Shown in pieces: positions 9,204 through 17,322 of a stretch of 64,000 bases of DNA. Where the stretch lies: positions 247,330-311,329 of the forward strand of contig CADCFN010000004.1 in NCBI GenBank assembly GCA_902800715.1, written 5' to 3'. The stretch is from an uncultured Bacteroidales bacterium. Lineage in GTDB: Bacteria; Bacteroidota; Bacteroidia; Bacteroidales; Muribaculaceae. Numbering within the stretch: the stretch's first letter is position 1; every line of letters begins with the position of its first letter. The notes under the pieces were generated by a model. The model searched no databases. It was not told the DNA's origin and saw nothing but the letters and a program-made list of their open reading frames with translations. The translations under genes and the position numbers were made by a program.

Positions 9204-11978
9204 CTATTTTTCCTCGGGAGAGTCGATTTCATCGAAGGGAAGGCGTTGCTGGCCCGTCAGCTCGTTGAACACGTCTTCCTGACTGATGTCGCCTGTGGCC
9301 TCGTCGCTGGCGGTGTCATCAAGCGGTGCGACAACAGCTGTAGCCTCTTCGACGGGTGCCGGCTCTCGAGGCTCGACCTCGGTGATTGATGCGACTTCCC
9401 AGTTGGTGACGCGCTTGCCCTTGGCCTTGAAGGTCTTGACACCGATAAACTCTTCGGCATCAATCACAAACGGCTCACGGAAGGCATCGCCACCGCCCAT
9501 CTTCACCTCAAAGCGCGGGCACGGCTCGTCGCTCAGCAACAGTAGGCGTGAGTCGGGATTGGTGCCGATGATGCTCTGCTTCTTGGTGTTGTCCTCGAGG
9601 GTGAAGCGCTTGACATAGGGGTGACCCTGGTCGGCATCGTCAAGCACAGCAGTCCACACCTTGTCGGGCACGAATTTCTCGATGCGCAAGATGCCCTCAT
9701 CGTAGTGGTTGGTTGCCTCGGCACTGGTGGTATAGAAGTCACCGTTGCCCATAATGACAAGGATACGGTCTTCGCCGCCGAACAGGCCCAGTGAGCGGCC
9801 GTGACCCTCATAGTTGATGCGCAGGATGTCGGGGTCGAACCACACCTCGCGGTCGCCCAGCGTCGATTGTCCTGCCTCTTTGAGGGTGATGCGGTGTACC
9901 TCGTTCTTGGTGACGATGTTACCGCGTGCCTGTTTGCCCTTGATGGCGAGTTCGGCAAGGTCCACGTCAAACTGCAGGATCTTGAGCCTGAACTTGGGCT
10001 TGAGGGTGATGCGCAGCACCTCGGCCTCGCCATTGGGATTGGCGGTGAACCAGGTAATCTTGCTGCCGGGCTTGCCCTGGGTGATGTCATATTCCTTGTC
10101 GCGGGTGATGCCCGTGACGGCAAAGCGCTTCATGTAGGTGGTACCGCCTCGGCCGTCGAGATACAGCACGTTGTAGATGGTGCGGTCGTCACCTTTCTTG
10201 AACACGTTCAGGTAGAGGATATTCTTGCCCACATACAGTTTCTCGGCCACCTTGACGACTTTAAATTTACCGTCCTTGTAGAAGATGATGATATCGTCGA
10301 TGTCCGAGCAGTTGCACACAAACTCGTCCTTCTTCAGGCTCGTGCCGATGAAGCCGTCGGCGCGGTTGATGTAGAGCTTCTGGTTGGCCTCGGCGACCTT
10401 GCTGGCGACGATGGTGTCAAACTCGCGGATGATGGTGCGGCGCGGGTACTTGGCGCCGTATTTGGTCTTCAGGCCCTTGAACCACTCGATGGTGTAGTCG
10501 GTCAAGTGGGCGAGTTTGTTGTCGATGTCTTCGATGCGCTCGTTGAGACGCGCGATGTTTTCCTCGGCCTTGTCGCTGTTGTACTTGATGATGCGTTTCA
10601 TCGGTATCTCAAGCAGGCGCAGCAGGTCGTCCTGAGTAATCTCGCGGTAGAATTGGGGCTTGAAGGGCGTCAGTCGCTTGTCGATGTGCTTGAGGGCGCG
10701 CTCCTGGTCCTTGGCGTTCTCAAATTCCTTGTCCTTATAAATGCGTTCCTCGATGAAAATCTTTTCCAATGACACATTGTGCAGCGTTTCCATCGTCTCG
10801 CCACGCTGGATTTCAAGTTCTTGGCGCAGGATGTCGCGTGTGCGGTCCACGCTGTAGCGCAGCACGTCGCTCACGGTGAGGAACTGCGGTTTCTGGTCCA
10901 TGATGACGCAGCAGTTGGGCCAGATGGAGATTTCGCAGTCGGTGAAGGCATACAGGGCATCAATGGCGATGTCGCTGCTCGTGCCGGCCTGCAGCGAGAC
11001 GATAATCTCGGCGGTGGCACTGGTGTTGTCTTCGACCTTGCGGATTTTTATCTTGCCACGCTCACCGGCCTTGAGGATGGACTCGATGACGTTACCCGTG
11101 GTCTTGCCGTAAGGCACGTCCTTGACCAGCAGCGTCTTGTTGTCGAGTTTCTCGATTTTGGCACGCACGCGCACATTGCCGCCGCGTTCGCCGTCATTGT
11201 AGTGGCTCACGTCGATGTAGCCACCCGTTTGGAAGTCGGGATAGAGGTGGAATTCCTCGCCGCGCAGGTAGCTGATGGCGGCGTCAATGACCTCGTTGAA
11301 GTTGTGGGGCAGGATTTTGCACGACAAGCCGACGGCGATACCCTCGGCGCCCTGCGTGAGCAGCAACGGGAACTTGGCGGGCAGGGTGAGCGGCTCACGC
11401 TTACGTCCGTCATAGGACATTCCCCAGTCGGTCACCTTGGGGTTATAGACCGCATCGAGGGCAAATTCGCTCAGGCGTGCCTCGATGTAACGTCCAGCAG
11501 CCGCACCGTCGCCGGTGAGGATGTTACCCCAGTTACCCTGGGTGTCGATAAGCAGCTCTTTTTGACCTAGTTGGACAAGCGCACTGTAGATTGAGGCATC
11601 ACCGTGGGGATGATACTGCATGGTCAGACCCACGATGTTGGCGACCTTGTTGAAGTGACCGTCATCAGCCTCCTTCATGGCATGCATGATGCGGCGCTGC
11701 ACGGGCTTGAAGCCGTCCTCGATGTGGGGAACGGCGCGCTCGAGAATCACATAGGAGGCATAGTCGAGAAACCAGTTCTCGTACATGCCGCTCAGTTGCA
11801 GTTTCTTATCTTTGGGCACCTGGTAGGTGGAATGGGCCTGCGGTTCATCGCCATCGCCATCGTTGCCGTCACCGCCCTCGGGGGCGGGAGTACCGCTAGC
11901 GTTGCCGTTGTCCGTGGAGTTGTCCTCGGCAGGTTCCTGAGGCTCCATGCCTTCCAGTTCGTCGTCGTCTTTTTTCAT
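9204..11978 (-). CDS. parC: DNA topoisomerase IV subunit A (ParC-type)
   Basis: 924 residues, the size of the Bacteroidetes form. It cuts and rejoins DNA to separate daughter chromosomes, acting with subunit B (not in this window). An acidic 50-residue N-terminal extension precedes the conserved core: ERAVPHIEDGFKPVQRRIMH (about 80-99), MQYHPHGDASIY, and the catalytic tyrosine Tyr164 in AAGRYIEARLSEFA. A coiled-coil/tower region lies near 400-520 and the beta-propeller-like C-terminal half follows to about residue 860. The acidic C-terminal tail ends in DEIDSPEEK. Gyrase A is less likely because the GyrA-box is not evident and the extension plus tail fit Bacteroidetes ParC. The gene stands alone between other families. 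Confidence 0.93.
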   Translation of the reverse strand: MKKDDDELEGMEPQEPAEDNSTDNGNASGTPAPEGGDGNDGDGDEPQAHSTYQVPKDKKLQLSGMYENWFLDYASYVILERAVPHIEDGFKPVQRRIMHAMKEADDGHFNKVANIVGLTMQYHPHGDASIYSALVQLGQKELLIDTQGNWGNILTGDGAAAGRYIEARLSEFALDAVYNPKVTDWGMSYDGRKREPLTLPAKFPLLLTQGAEGIAVGLSCKILPHNFNEVIDAAISYLRGEEFHLYPDFQTGGYIDVSHYNDGERGGNVRVRAKIEKLDNKTLLVKDVPYGKTTGNVIESILKAGERGKIKIRKVEDNTSATAEIIVSLQAGTSSDIAIDALYAFTDCEISIWPNCCVIMDQKPQFLTVSDVLRYSVDRTRDILRQELEIQRGETMETLHNVSLEKIFIEERIYKDKEFENAKDQERALKHIDKRLTPFKPQFYREITQDDLLRLLEIPMKRIIKYNSDKAEENIARLNERIEDIDNKLAHLTDYTIEWFKGLKTKYGAKYPRRTIIREFDTIVASKVAEANQKLYINRADGFIGTSLKKDEFVCNCSDIDDIIIFYKDGKFKVVKVAEKLYVGKNILYLNVFKKGDDRTIYNVLYLDGRGGTTYMKRFAVTGITRDKEYDITQGKPGSKITWFTANPNGEAEVLRITLKPKFRLKILQFDVDLAELAIKGKQARGNIVTKNEVHRITLKEAGQSTLGDREVWFDPDILRINYEGHGRSLGLFGGEDRILVIMGNGDFYTTSAEATNHYDEGILRIEKFVPDKVWTAVLDDADQGHPYVKRFTLEDNTKKQSIIGTNPDSRLLLLSDEPCPRFEVKMGGGDAFREPFVIDAEEFIGVKTFKAKGKRVTNWEVASITEVEPREPAPVEEATAVVAPLDDTASDEATGDISQEDVFNELTGQQRLPFDEIDSPEEK

Positions 11979-12012
11979 ATCTATAGCGTTTTAACCTGCA
12001 AAGATACAAAAA

Positions 12013-12047
12013 AGTTTTCAGTTGCCAGTTTTCAGCTGTCAGTTTTT
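12013..12047. repeat. Heptad array AGTTnnn, five units
   Basis: Plus strand reads agttttc agttgcc agttttc agctgtc agttttt, an exact 7-nt period. It lies 35 nt upstream of the topoisomerase start; on the sense strand it reads as AACT-type heptads. One of about a dozen such arrays in the window. Confidence 0.75.
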
Positions 12048-12093
12048 TGTTTGTGACAGAGAAACTGGAAGGAAACAGGAAGGGACTGGATGT

Positions 12094-13290
12094 TTACAGG
12101 CCGGTGATGCGGACGACTGCCCCAAGGGGCTTCAGGTTGTCCTCGTTGCCGCCGTGGGTGGTCAATATCCAGGCGAGGGGCTTGTGGCGCTTGTCGTCGG
12201 GCAACTTGGGCGTTGCGGCGTAACCGTCGGTCAGGAAGACGAGTCCATCATACTCCTCATGCTCGTAGTAGAAGTCGATGGCGGGCTGGAAGTTGGTGCC
12301 GCCGCGTCCCGTGACGCGGATGGAGCCGGTCGCCTGCTTGAGGGTGATGGGCTTCTCTGTCGTGATTTTGCTGTCAAACTCGATGACCTCGATGCTCTCG
12401 ATGCCCTGCTTGAAGAAGCGGTTGATGACGGCAAGGAATTTCTTGATGTCCTCGTCGGGGACGCTGCCGCTGACGTCAACTGCGACAAGCAGGCGAGTGC
12501 TGTAGGCATACTGGCTGCCCATCGCGTCAAAGCCATAGCGGCGGTTGGGGCGCATGCGCGTCAGGTGGCGCTTGGTGCTCAGGATAGAAGCACGGAACTG
12601 GCTGAGGATAGCGCGGAAGTTCTGCTTGCTCACCAGTGTGCTCTCGATGAGTGCCCTGAGGTCACCGCCGAGTGAGCCCCACTGGTTGCAACGCTGGGCG
12701 GTCTCAATCTCGTGGTTGACCTTCTCGCTCATGAGTTCGTCTTCCTCCCATAGCGAGGCACCGGCATCGGCCTCGAGCAGGTTATCGGTCAGGCTGCTGC
12801 CTTCGCTGTTGCCTTTGCCTTTGCAAGGCAGGTCCATGTCGATGGGAACACCGTCTTCATCGGCATTCTGCTCGATTTGTACGATTTCGCCCGCCATGAG
12901 CGAATAGTATTGCTCAAAGGCCTGGTCGCGCGGAATGTCAAAGATGCGCGGCGGTTCTAGCCCGATGGTGTCCATGCCCTCCAGGTTGTCACACAGGGTG
13001 AGGTCGCTCGACAGGCGCATCACGTCGCGACGCGGGTTATAGGGCTGGCGCTGGTAGGGGTGCTTGAGGATGATGCGCACCACCTCGGCCTTGAGCCTGA
13101 GCGCCAGCTGGTTGTCATCGAAGTGTTCCAGCCTCTCGGGGTTGTACTCGATAATCCCCTTGCCGCAGCGCATGTCGCATCCCATGTTGTCGTTGCGCTT
13201 GATGGCGTGGGTACACAGCACGGCAAACAGGAGCGGTTCGGTGAGGAACCAGTCCTGTGAGAGGGTCTTTATGCGCTCGCCGACCGTCAT
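12094..13290 (-). CDS. VWA-like domain protein paired with MoxR ATPase
   Basis: 398 residues. The N-terminal half (RIKTLSQDWFLTEPLLFAVL, NPRRDVMRLSSDL) resembles the DUF2201 N-terminal metallopeptidase-like region, though I see no intact HExxH motif. The C-terminal half is a von Willebrand factor A-like domain: DVSGS MIDAS motif at about residue 270, the conserved TGRGGTNF, and VFLTDGYA. Its ATG overlaps the stop of the MoxR gene by 4 nt, so translation is probably coupled. By analogy to RavA-ViaA and other MoxR/VWA pairs it may serve as a metal-dependent adaptor for an AAA+ remodelling machine. The client is unknown. Confidence 0.87.
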   Translation of the reverse strand: MTVGERIKTLSQDWFLTEPLLFAVLCTHAIKRNDNMGCDMRCGKGIIEYNPERLEHFDDNQLALRLKAEVVRIILKHPYQRQPYNPRRDVMRLSSDLTLCDNLEGMDTIGLEPPRIFDIPRDQAFEQYYSLMAGEIVQIEQNADEDGVPIDMDLPCKGKGNSEGSSLTDNLLEADAGASLWEEDELMSEKVNHEIETAQRCNQWGSLGGDLRALIESTLVSKQNFRAILSQFRASILSTKRHLTRMRPNRRYGFDAMGSQYAYSTRLLVAVDVSGSVPDEDIKKFLAVINRFFKQGIESIEVIEFDSKITTEKPITLKQATGSIRVTGRGGTNFQPAIDFYYEHEEYDGLVFLTDGYAATPKLPDDKRHKPLAWILTTHGGNEDNLKPLGAVVRITGL

Positions 13291-14357
13291 AAGTTGGCAA
13301 TCATCTGGTTAATCAACTGCAGCGCGTCGCGGCAGTCCATCATGATATAGGCGTTGGCGTTGGGATAGGTCGCGTTCTCAAAGAAGGATGCGAAGTGGGC
13401 AATGGCCTCCTGGCGACCGTTGCTCAGCATCCAGTGGATGTAGCGCACCAGGTTGCGGCCCACAGCCTCGCTCTCGTCTTTTTTCACGCCCAGTTCCAGC
13501 ACTTGGTAGATGCCCTCATTGATGATGGCAATCTGCGGCATGGTGTAGGTGGCGAGGTCGTTCTGGCAGGCGGCGAAGTCGTTGAGCACGTCACGGGCGG
13601 TGAGCATGCGCGACTGGTTGAGCGACTGCATGAACATTGATGCCGAGCGGGCACCGATGACGCCGGTAATCATCTTGGCAAGGCGGTTCATGTCGGTGAT
13701 GTGGCCGCATGACTTAAGCAGTCCCGAGACGCGCACCCAGGCACGGCGGTCGGGCGTCTTGTCAAAGGTGCCCTTGTTGATGTCCACGTTCTTCTCGAGC
13801 TCGTCGGGGTGCTCCTCGATGAAGTTGATGACACGCGGGTCCACGTCGTGCTGCTTGGCCCAGAAGAGCCATTCGCCCACCGTGGGGCTGAAGAAATAAA
13901 CGTTGAAGCGTGACACCAGTGCCGGGTCGAGGTCGGTCAACTGGTACTCCTCGCCGTCGTTGACGGCAGCGATGACACGGCTGCCGGGGGGCAGTGAGCG
14001 TCCCGCCAGTTTGCGGTTGAGCGACAGGTCCATGACCGATTGCAGGATTTCGGGGCGTGCACGGTTCATCTCGTCTAGGAAGAGCACCACGGGCTTGTCG
14101 TCCATGGGGAACCAGTAGGGCGGCATGAACTCGGTCTTGCCGGTTTTCTCGTCCTTGTTGGGCAGACCGATGAGGTCGCCGGGGTCACTCATCTGTCCCA
14201 GGAACAGGGCGATGACGGGGATGCCCTGGTCCTCGAAGTGACGGGTGATGATTTCACTCTTTCCGATGCCGTGTTTTCCCACGAGCAGGATGTTTTGTGT
14301 CGATGGCGTGGTCTCGAGAATTGTCTTGAGGTCGCCGGTGTTGATGGTGATAGCCAT
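13287..14357 (-). CDS. MoxR-family AAA+ ATPase
   Basis: 356 residues. Walker A is in LLVGKHGIGKSEI (about 25-37) and Walker B in VVLFLDEMNRARPEI, followed by sensor-type blocks (SRFNVYFF) and the MoxR-type lid. MoxR ATPases act as chaperones that remodel or insert cofactors in protein complexes, typically with a VWA partner, and the overlapping downstream gene provides one. It is the middle gene of a three-gene operon starting at 15572. The leader directly before its ATG is a four-unit heptad array. Confidence 0.92.
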   Translation of the reverse strand: MAITINTGDLKTILETTPSTQNILLVGKHGIGKSEIITRHFEDQGIPVIALFLGQMSDPGDLIGLPNKDEKTGKTEFMPPYWFPMDDKPVVLFLDEMNRARPEILQSVMDLSLNRKLAGRSLPPGSRVIAAVNDGEEYQLTDLDPALVSRFNVYFFSPTVGEWLFWAKQHDVDPRVINFIEEHPDELEKNVDINKGTFDKTPDRRAWVRVSGLLKSCGHITDMNRLAKMITGVIGARSASMFMQSLNQSRMLTARDVLNDFAACQNDLATYTMPQIAIINEGIYQVLELGVKKDESEAVGRNLVRYIHWMLSNGRQEAIAHFASFFENATYPNANAYIMMDCRDALQLINQMIANL

Positions 14358-14362
14358 TATTT

Positions 14363-14390
14363 AGTTTATAGTTTAGAGTTTACAGTTTAA
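14363..14390. repeat. Heptad array AGTTnnn directly before the MoxR start
   Basis: Plus strand: agtttat agtttag agtttac agtttaa. On the sense (minus) strand it reads as AAACT heptads ending 5 nt before the ATG at 14357. It continues into gcatccgcc, the complement of the recurring GCGGATGC word. Confidence 0.75.
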
Positions 14391-14423
14391 AGAGCATCCG
14401 CCGGCCTGGGCGGGGCTTGATGT

Positions 14424-15572
14424 CTATTCCCTTGATGCGGTTATCCATTCTACCTTTTTGCGGGGGCCGGTGAGGCGGTAGGGGAACATTTTTGCCAGTT
14501 CCACCAGCCGGGAGATGTATGCCAGGTCGTGGTTGAGGCGGTCGGTGAGGTCGCCGCACAGGTTCAGGTCGATAATCATCGCCTTGCCGCCGTTCAGGCG
14601 GATGTGCAGTTCGCGTCGCCCGGTCTCTTCGTCCTCGGTGAGGTGGTACTGGTGTGGCTTGCCCTGGAAGTAATCGTCTACCTGTTGCTGCAGGGCGGTT
14701 TTTGGGGCTTCCTCGACCGTCTTGTTGCCCGTGCCGTCGAGCAGGCGGTGTAGCCATCCCTTGATGCCGCTGGGCTGGTGCGATGGTGCCTCATCCTTTT
14801 GCTGGACGGGTTGCGGCGCCTGTTGCCAGTCGTCACGCACCTCGCCACGCACGGTGAAACGGCCGTCGCGTGCCATATAGGCAAACTCCACCATGTGGGG
14901 CTTGACCAGATCCAGATGATTGATGAAATCGTCGTGGGGAATGGGCAGGTCCAGGGTTTTGTAGCGGTTCAGGTGGATGAGCAGGCGAGCCTTGTGGCCG
15001 TCGGCGTGACGCTTGTCAAAGTGGTAGGTGATGCCCGTGCCGTCAAAATAGCGCTTCAGGTAGGCGTCCATGTTGTTCATCGCCATGTTGCGCATCTTCA
15101 CGCCCTTGCTGTCGGCCTTGAAGGCGGCTGCGAGCTGATCTCGCCACTCCTCGGCGTGGTCAAGGAAGACGCGGGTGGCTTCCACGATGTGGTTGCGGTT
15201 GATGACCTCGTTAGGAGCACCGCTCCACTGCTGGTGATAGTGCAAGTCGTCGATGTCGATGCGCGCCCTCACGGTAGAGCCCTGCACGGCATGACATAAT
15301 GTCAGTCCGCAGGCCGATTTCACGTTCATGCCCACGACATAATTGCCCATATCCACCAGTTCGACCATCTCCTCGGTGACGATGCCGTTAACGAGTTCGC
15401 GCTGTGCCGCTTCATATTCCATGAGCATCCTTGCGCTCAGTCGTGGTCCCGTCATTTCGTGGCCGTTGGCACCCGGCCTGTCGCCAAAGGCGGGCTTCAT
15501 CATGTGGTCGATGATGCCAGCCACTCGCTGCGACTCGGTCCCTTCTGCTTCGGTATAAGTATAGATAAACAT
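14424..15572 (-). CDS. Protein of unknown function in MoxR/VWA operon
   Basis: 382 residues, soluble, with no signal peptide or membrane segment. I do not recognise a family. Visible features: a Met-rich N-terminal region (IIDHMMKPAFGDRPG), a central mixed alpha/beta part with YHFDKRHADGHKARLLIHLN, a Gln/Pro-rich linker near residue 260 (QQAPQPVQQKDEAPSHQPSG), and a C-terminal segment with RELHIRLNGGKAMIIDLNLC. It is the first gene of the operon and lies 66 nt before the MoxR ATPase, so it is a good candidate client or regulator of the MoxR-VWA pair. The start at 15572 is the first ATG. Confidence 0.75.
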   Translation of the reverse strand: MFIYTYTEAEGTESQRVAGIIDHMMKPAFGDRPGANGHEMTGPRLSARMLMEYEAAQRELVNGIVTEEMVELVDMGNYVVGMNVKSACGLTLCHAVQGSTVRARIDIDDLHYHQQWSGAPNEVINRNHIVEATRVFLDHAEEWRDQLAAAFKADSKGVKMRNMAMNNMDAYLKRYFDGTGITYHFDKRHADGHKARLLIHLNRYKTLDLPIPHDDFINHLDLVKPHMVEFAYMARDGRFTVRGEVRDDWQQAPQPVQQKDEAPSHQPSGIKGWLHRLLDGTGNKTVEEAPKTALQQQVDDYFQGKPHQYHLTEDEETGRRELHIRLNGGKAMIIDLNLCGDLTDRLNHDLAYISRLVELAKMFPYRLTGPRKKVEWITASRE

Positions 15573-15660
15573 ACACCCATAACCGAAGCAAATACCGTGC
15601 CTGTCAAAAAGGTTGTCAGTTTTTCAGTTCCACAATCACCCCCCCCACGTGCTATTGAAG

Positions 15661-15766
15661 CCTCACGCTAAGCCGCAAAGTATAAATACAACAAATACGA
15701 CAAATACAACAAATACAAAGCGGATGCCATATATTAATCTTAGCGTCTTTGCGCCTTTGCGTGAGG
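15661..15766. repeat. Gene-less inverted CTTAGCG/CACGCTAAG repeat element
   Basis: The left arm cctcacgctaagccgcaaag (15661-15680) and the right arm ctttgcgcctttgcgtgagg (15747-15766) are inverted with 18 of 20 matches. Between them lie a run of acaaata units and agcggatgcc. The arms have the same words as the repeat that bounds the GxxExxY gene at 44222-44699, so this may be an internally deleted relative. The 329-nt gap 15573-15901 holds this element, the 57-nt repeat and a promoter. Confidence 0.65.
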
Positions 15767-15787
15767 CAATCAAAAGGCAAATCGGGT

Positions 15788-15844
15788 GCGGATGCCTCTC
15801 TAAACTCTAAACCCTAAATTCTAAACTGCGAGCGCAGCGAGCAT
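15788..15844. repeat. 57-nt intergenic repeat, copy 1
   Basis: This copy runs gcggatgcctctc, four heptads of the aactcta/aacccta type, then the palindrome ctgcgagcgcagcgagcat. Its reverse complement recurs at 23440-23496 with only a few mismatches, so the pair is an inverted repeat 7.6 kb apart. Confidence 0.75.
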
Positions 15845-15883
15845 AATTTTAATGTGCCAACGGGTCTATTGAGTAAAAAATGT

Positions 15884-15891
15884 TACCTTTG
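15884..15891 (+). promoter_or_regulatory. -7 box for the MBOAT gene
   Basis: TACCTTTG fits TAnnTTTG. It ends 10 nt before the ATG at 15902, so the transcript would have a very short leader. No clear -33 box. Confidence 0.45.
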
Positions 15892-15901
15892 CGGTTGGAT
15901 T

Positions 15902-17299
15902 ATGCAATTTGACACTTATACATACGCCCTGTTTCTTCCCCTGGTGTTCTTTATTTACTGGGGACTGCGCAAGCATCTGCGGTGGCAGAACCTGTTCCTG
16001 CTGGTAGCAAGTTATGTGTTCTATGGCTGGTGGGACTGGCGCATGTTGAGCCTGATTCTGCTCACCTCGCTGTCCACATGGAGCACGGCGATGCTGATGA
16101 AGGGCAACCGCTCGCGTGGCGACAAACTGCTGGCGGCGGGCAATGTGGTACTGAACATGGGCATCCTGTGTGTGTTCAAGTACCTGAACTTCCTGCGCGA
16201 CAGTTTTGTGGACCTGCTGGGGCTGTTCGGCTTGAATCCCGACTGGCCTACAATCAACATCCTGCTGCCGGTAGGTATCTCGTTCTACACATTCCAGGCC
16301 ATCAGTTACACCATCGACGTGTATCGCGGTGACATCAAGCCGACGCGCAACGTGGTAGCGTTCTGTGTGTTCATCGCGTTTTTCCCGCAGCTGGTTGCCG
16401 GCCCTATCGAGCGTGCCACTAACCTGTTGCCGCAATTCCTGAGGAAGAAGGAGTTTGACTATGACACGGCAGTGGTGGGTATGCGCCAGATTCTGTGGGG
16501 ACTTGCCAAGAAGATTATCATTGCCGACAGTGTGGGTTACTATGTGGACCAGCTGCTCTACAACCCCTACTATTACAGCTCGTGGAGCATGATATGGGCG
16601 GGCATATTGTTCGCTGTGCAGATTTATGCCGACTTCTCGGGTTATAGCGACATCGCTATCGGCTCGGCGCGCTTGCTCAACATCAGGTTGAAGGCCAACT
16701 TCAACTATCCGTTCTTCTCGCGCAACATGAAGGAACTGTGGCAGCGCTGGCACATCTCGCTGATGACGTGGTTCCGCCATTATGTCTATTTCCCGTTGGG
16801 AGGCTCACGCCGCGGCAAGTGGCGCACCGCGTTGAACATGATGATAGTGTTCTCGCTGTCGGGTCTGTGGCACGGTGCCGACTGGACGTTCGTCATCTGG
16901 GGTACCGTCAACGGCCTGCTGTTGCTGCCGTTTGTGTTCCTGCCTCGCAAGAAGCTGAGCGACCATGCCACGCTGCGCGACATCCCGCGTTGCCTGTTGA
17001 CGTTCTTCCTGTTCGCCATGGTGTTTATCGCCTTCCGTGCCAACGGAATCGCGCACCTGGGCGAAATCTGTGACGTGATTGTTAACGGCTCGTGGAGCAT
17101 ACGTCCCGTCTTCGGTCAGCCCATCTTCTACATCGTGCCCTTCTTCATCATCGAGTGGCTGGGACGCAAGCAGGAGTTCCCCCTCATGCGTCTGCCGTTC
17201 CCCACGGCGGTGCGTTGGATTATCTATTGGGGTCTGCTCGTGGGCATCTCGATTGCCAGCCTGGATCGCAACATGCAGTTTATCTATTTCCAGTTCTAG
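15902..17299 (+). CDS. MBOAT-family membrane O-acyltransferase (AlgI-like)
   Basis: 465 residues from the ATG at 15902 (MQFDTYTYALFLPLVFFIYW); the open frame further upstream is repeat DNA. It has about ten membrane helices and MBOAT/AlgI hallmarks: PVGISFYTFQAISYTID, FPQLVAGPIERA, QIYADFSGYSDIAIG and the catalytic His near residue 323 in LSGLWHGADWTFVIWG. AlgI-type enzymes move acyl (often acetyl) groups across the inner membrane to a cell-surface glycan or lipid. The next gene, 23 nt away, encodes an SGNH-like exported partner, the usual pairing. The acceptor cannot be told from the sequence. Confidence 0.92.
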   Translation: MQFDTYTYALFLPLVFFIYWGLRKHLRWQNLFLLVASYVFYGWWDWRMLSLILLTSLSTWSTAMLMKGNRSRGDKLLAAGNVVLNMGILCVFKYLNFLRDSFVDLLGLFGLNPDWPTINILLPVGISFYTFQAISYTIDVYRGDIKPTRNVVAFCVFIAFFPQLVAGPIERATNLLPQFLRKKEFDYDTAVVGMRQILWGLAKKIIIADSVGYYVDQLLYNPYYYSSWSMIWAGILFAVQIYADFSGYSDIAIGSARLLNIRLKANFNYPFFSRNMKELWQRWHISLMTWFRHYVYFPLGGSRRGKWRTALNMMIVFSLSGLWHGADWTFVIWGTVNGLLLLPFVFLPRKKLSDHATLRDIPRCLLTFFLFAMVFIAFRANGIAHLGEICDVIVNGSWSIRPVFGQPIFYIVPFFIIEWLGRKQEFPLMRLPFPTAVRWIIYWGLLVGISIASLDRNMQFIYFQF

Positions 17300-17322
17300 T
17301 TTTCAGCTAAAGCCTATACACG

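Noticed and set aside
9801-11570. Long plus-strand frames (323 and 263 codons) across the topoisomerase gene
   Set aside because: They lie opposite the clearly conserved parC frame, and their translations are Val/Leu/Gly/Asp-biased antisense-type sequence without any motif.
15613-15810. 65-codon frame with TNTTNTTNT
   Set aside because: It runs through the inverted repeat and the acaaata tandem tract; composition is repeat-driven and it has no match to any protein pattern I know.
15866-16780. 304-codon minus-strand frame across the MBOAT gene
   Set aside because: His/Gln/Arg-rich antisense of a membrane protein; the plus frame has all the MBOAT motifs.
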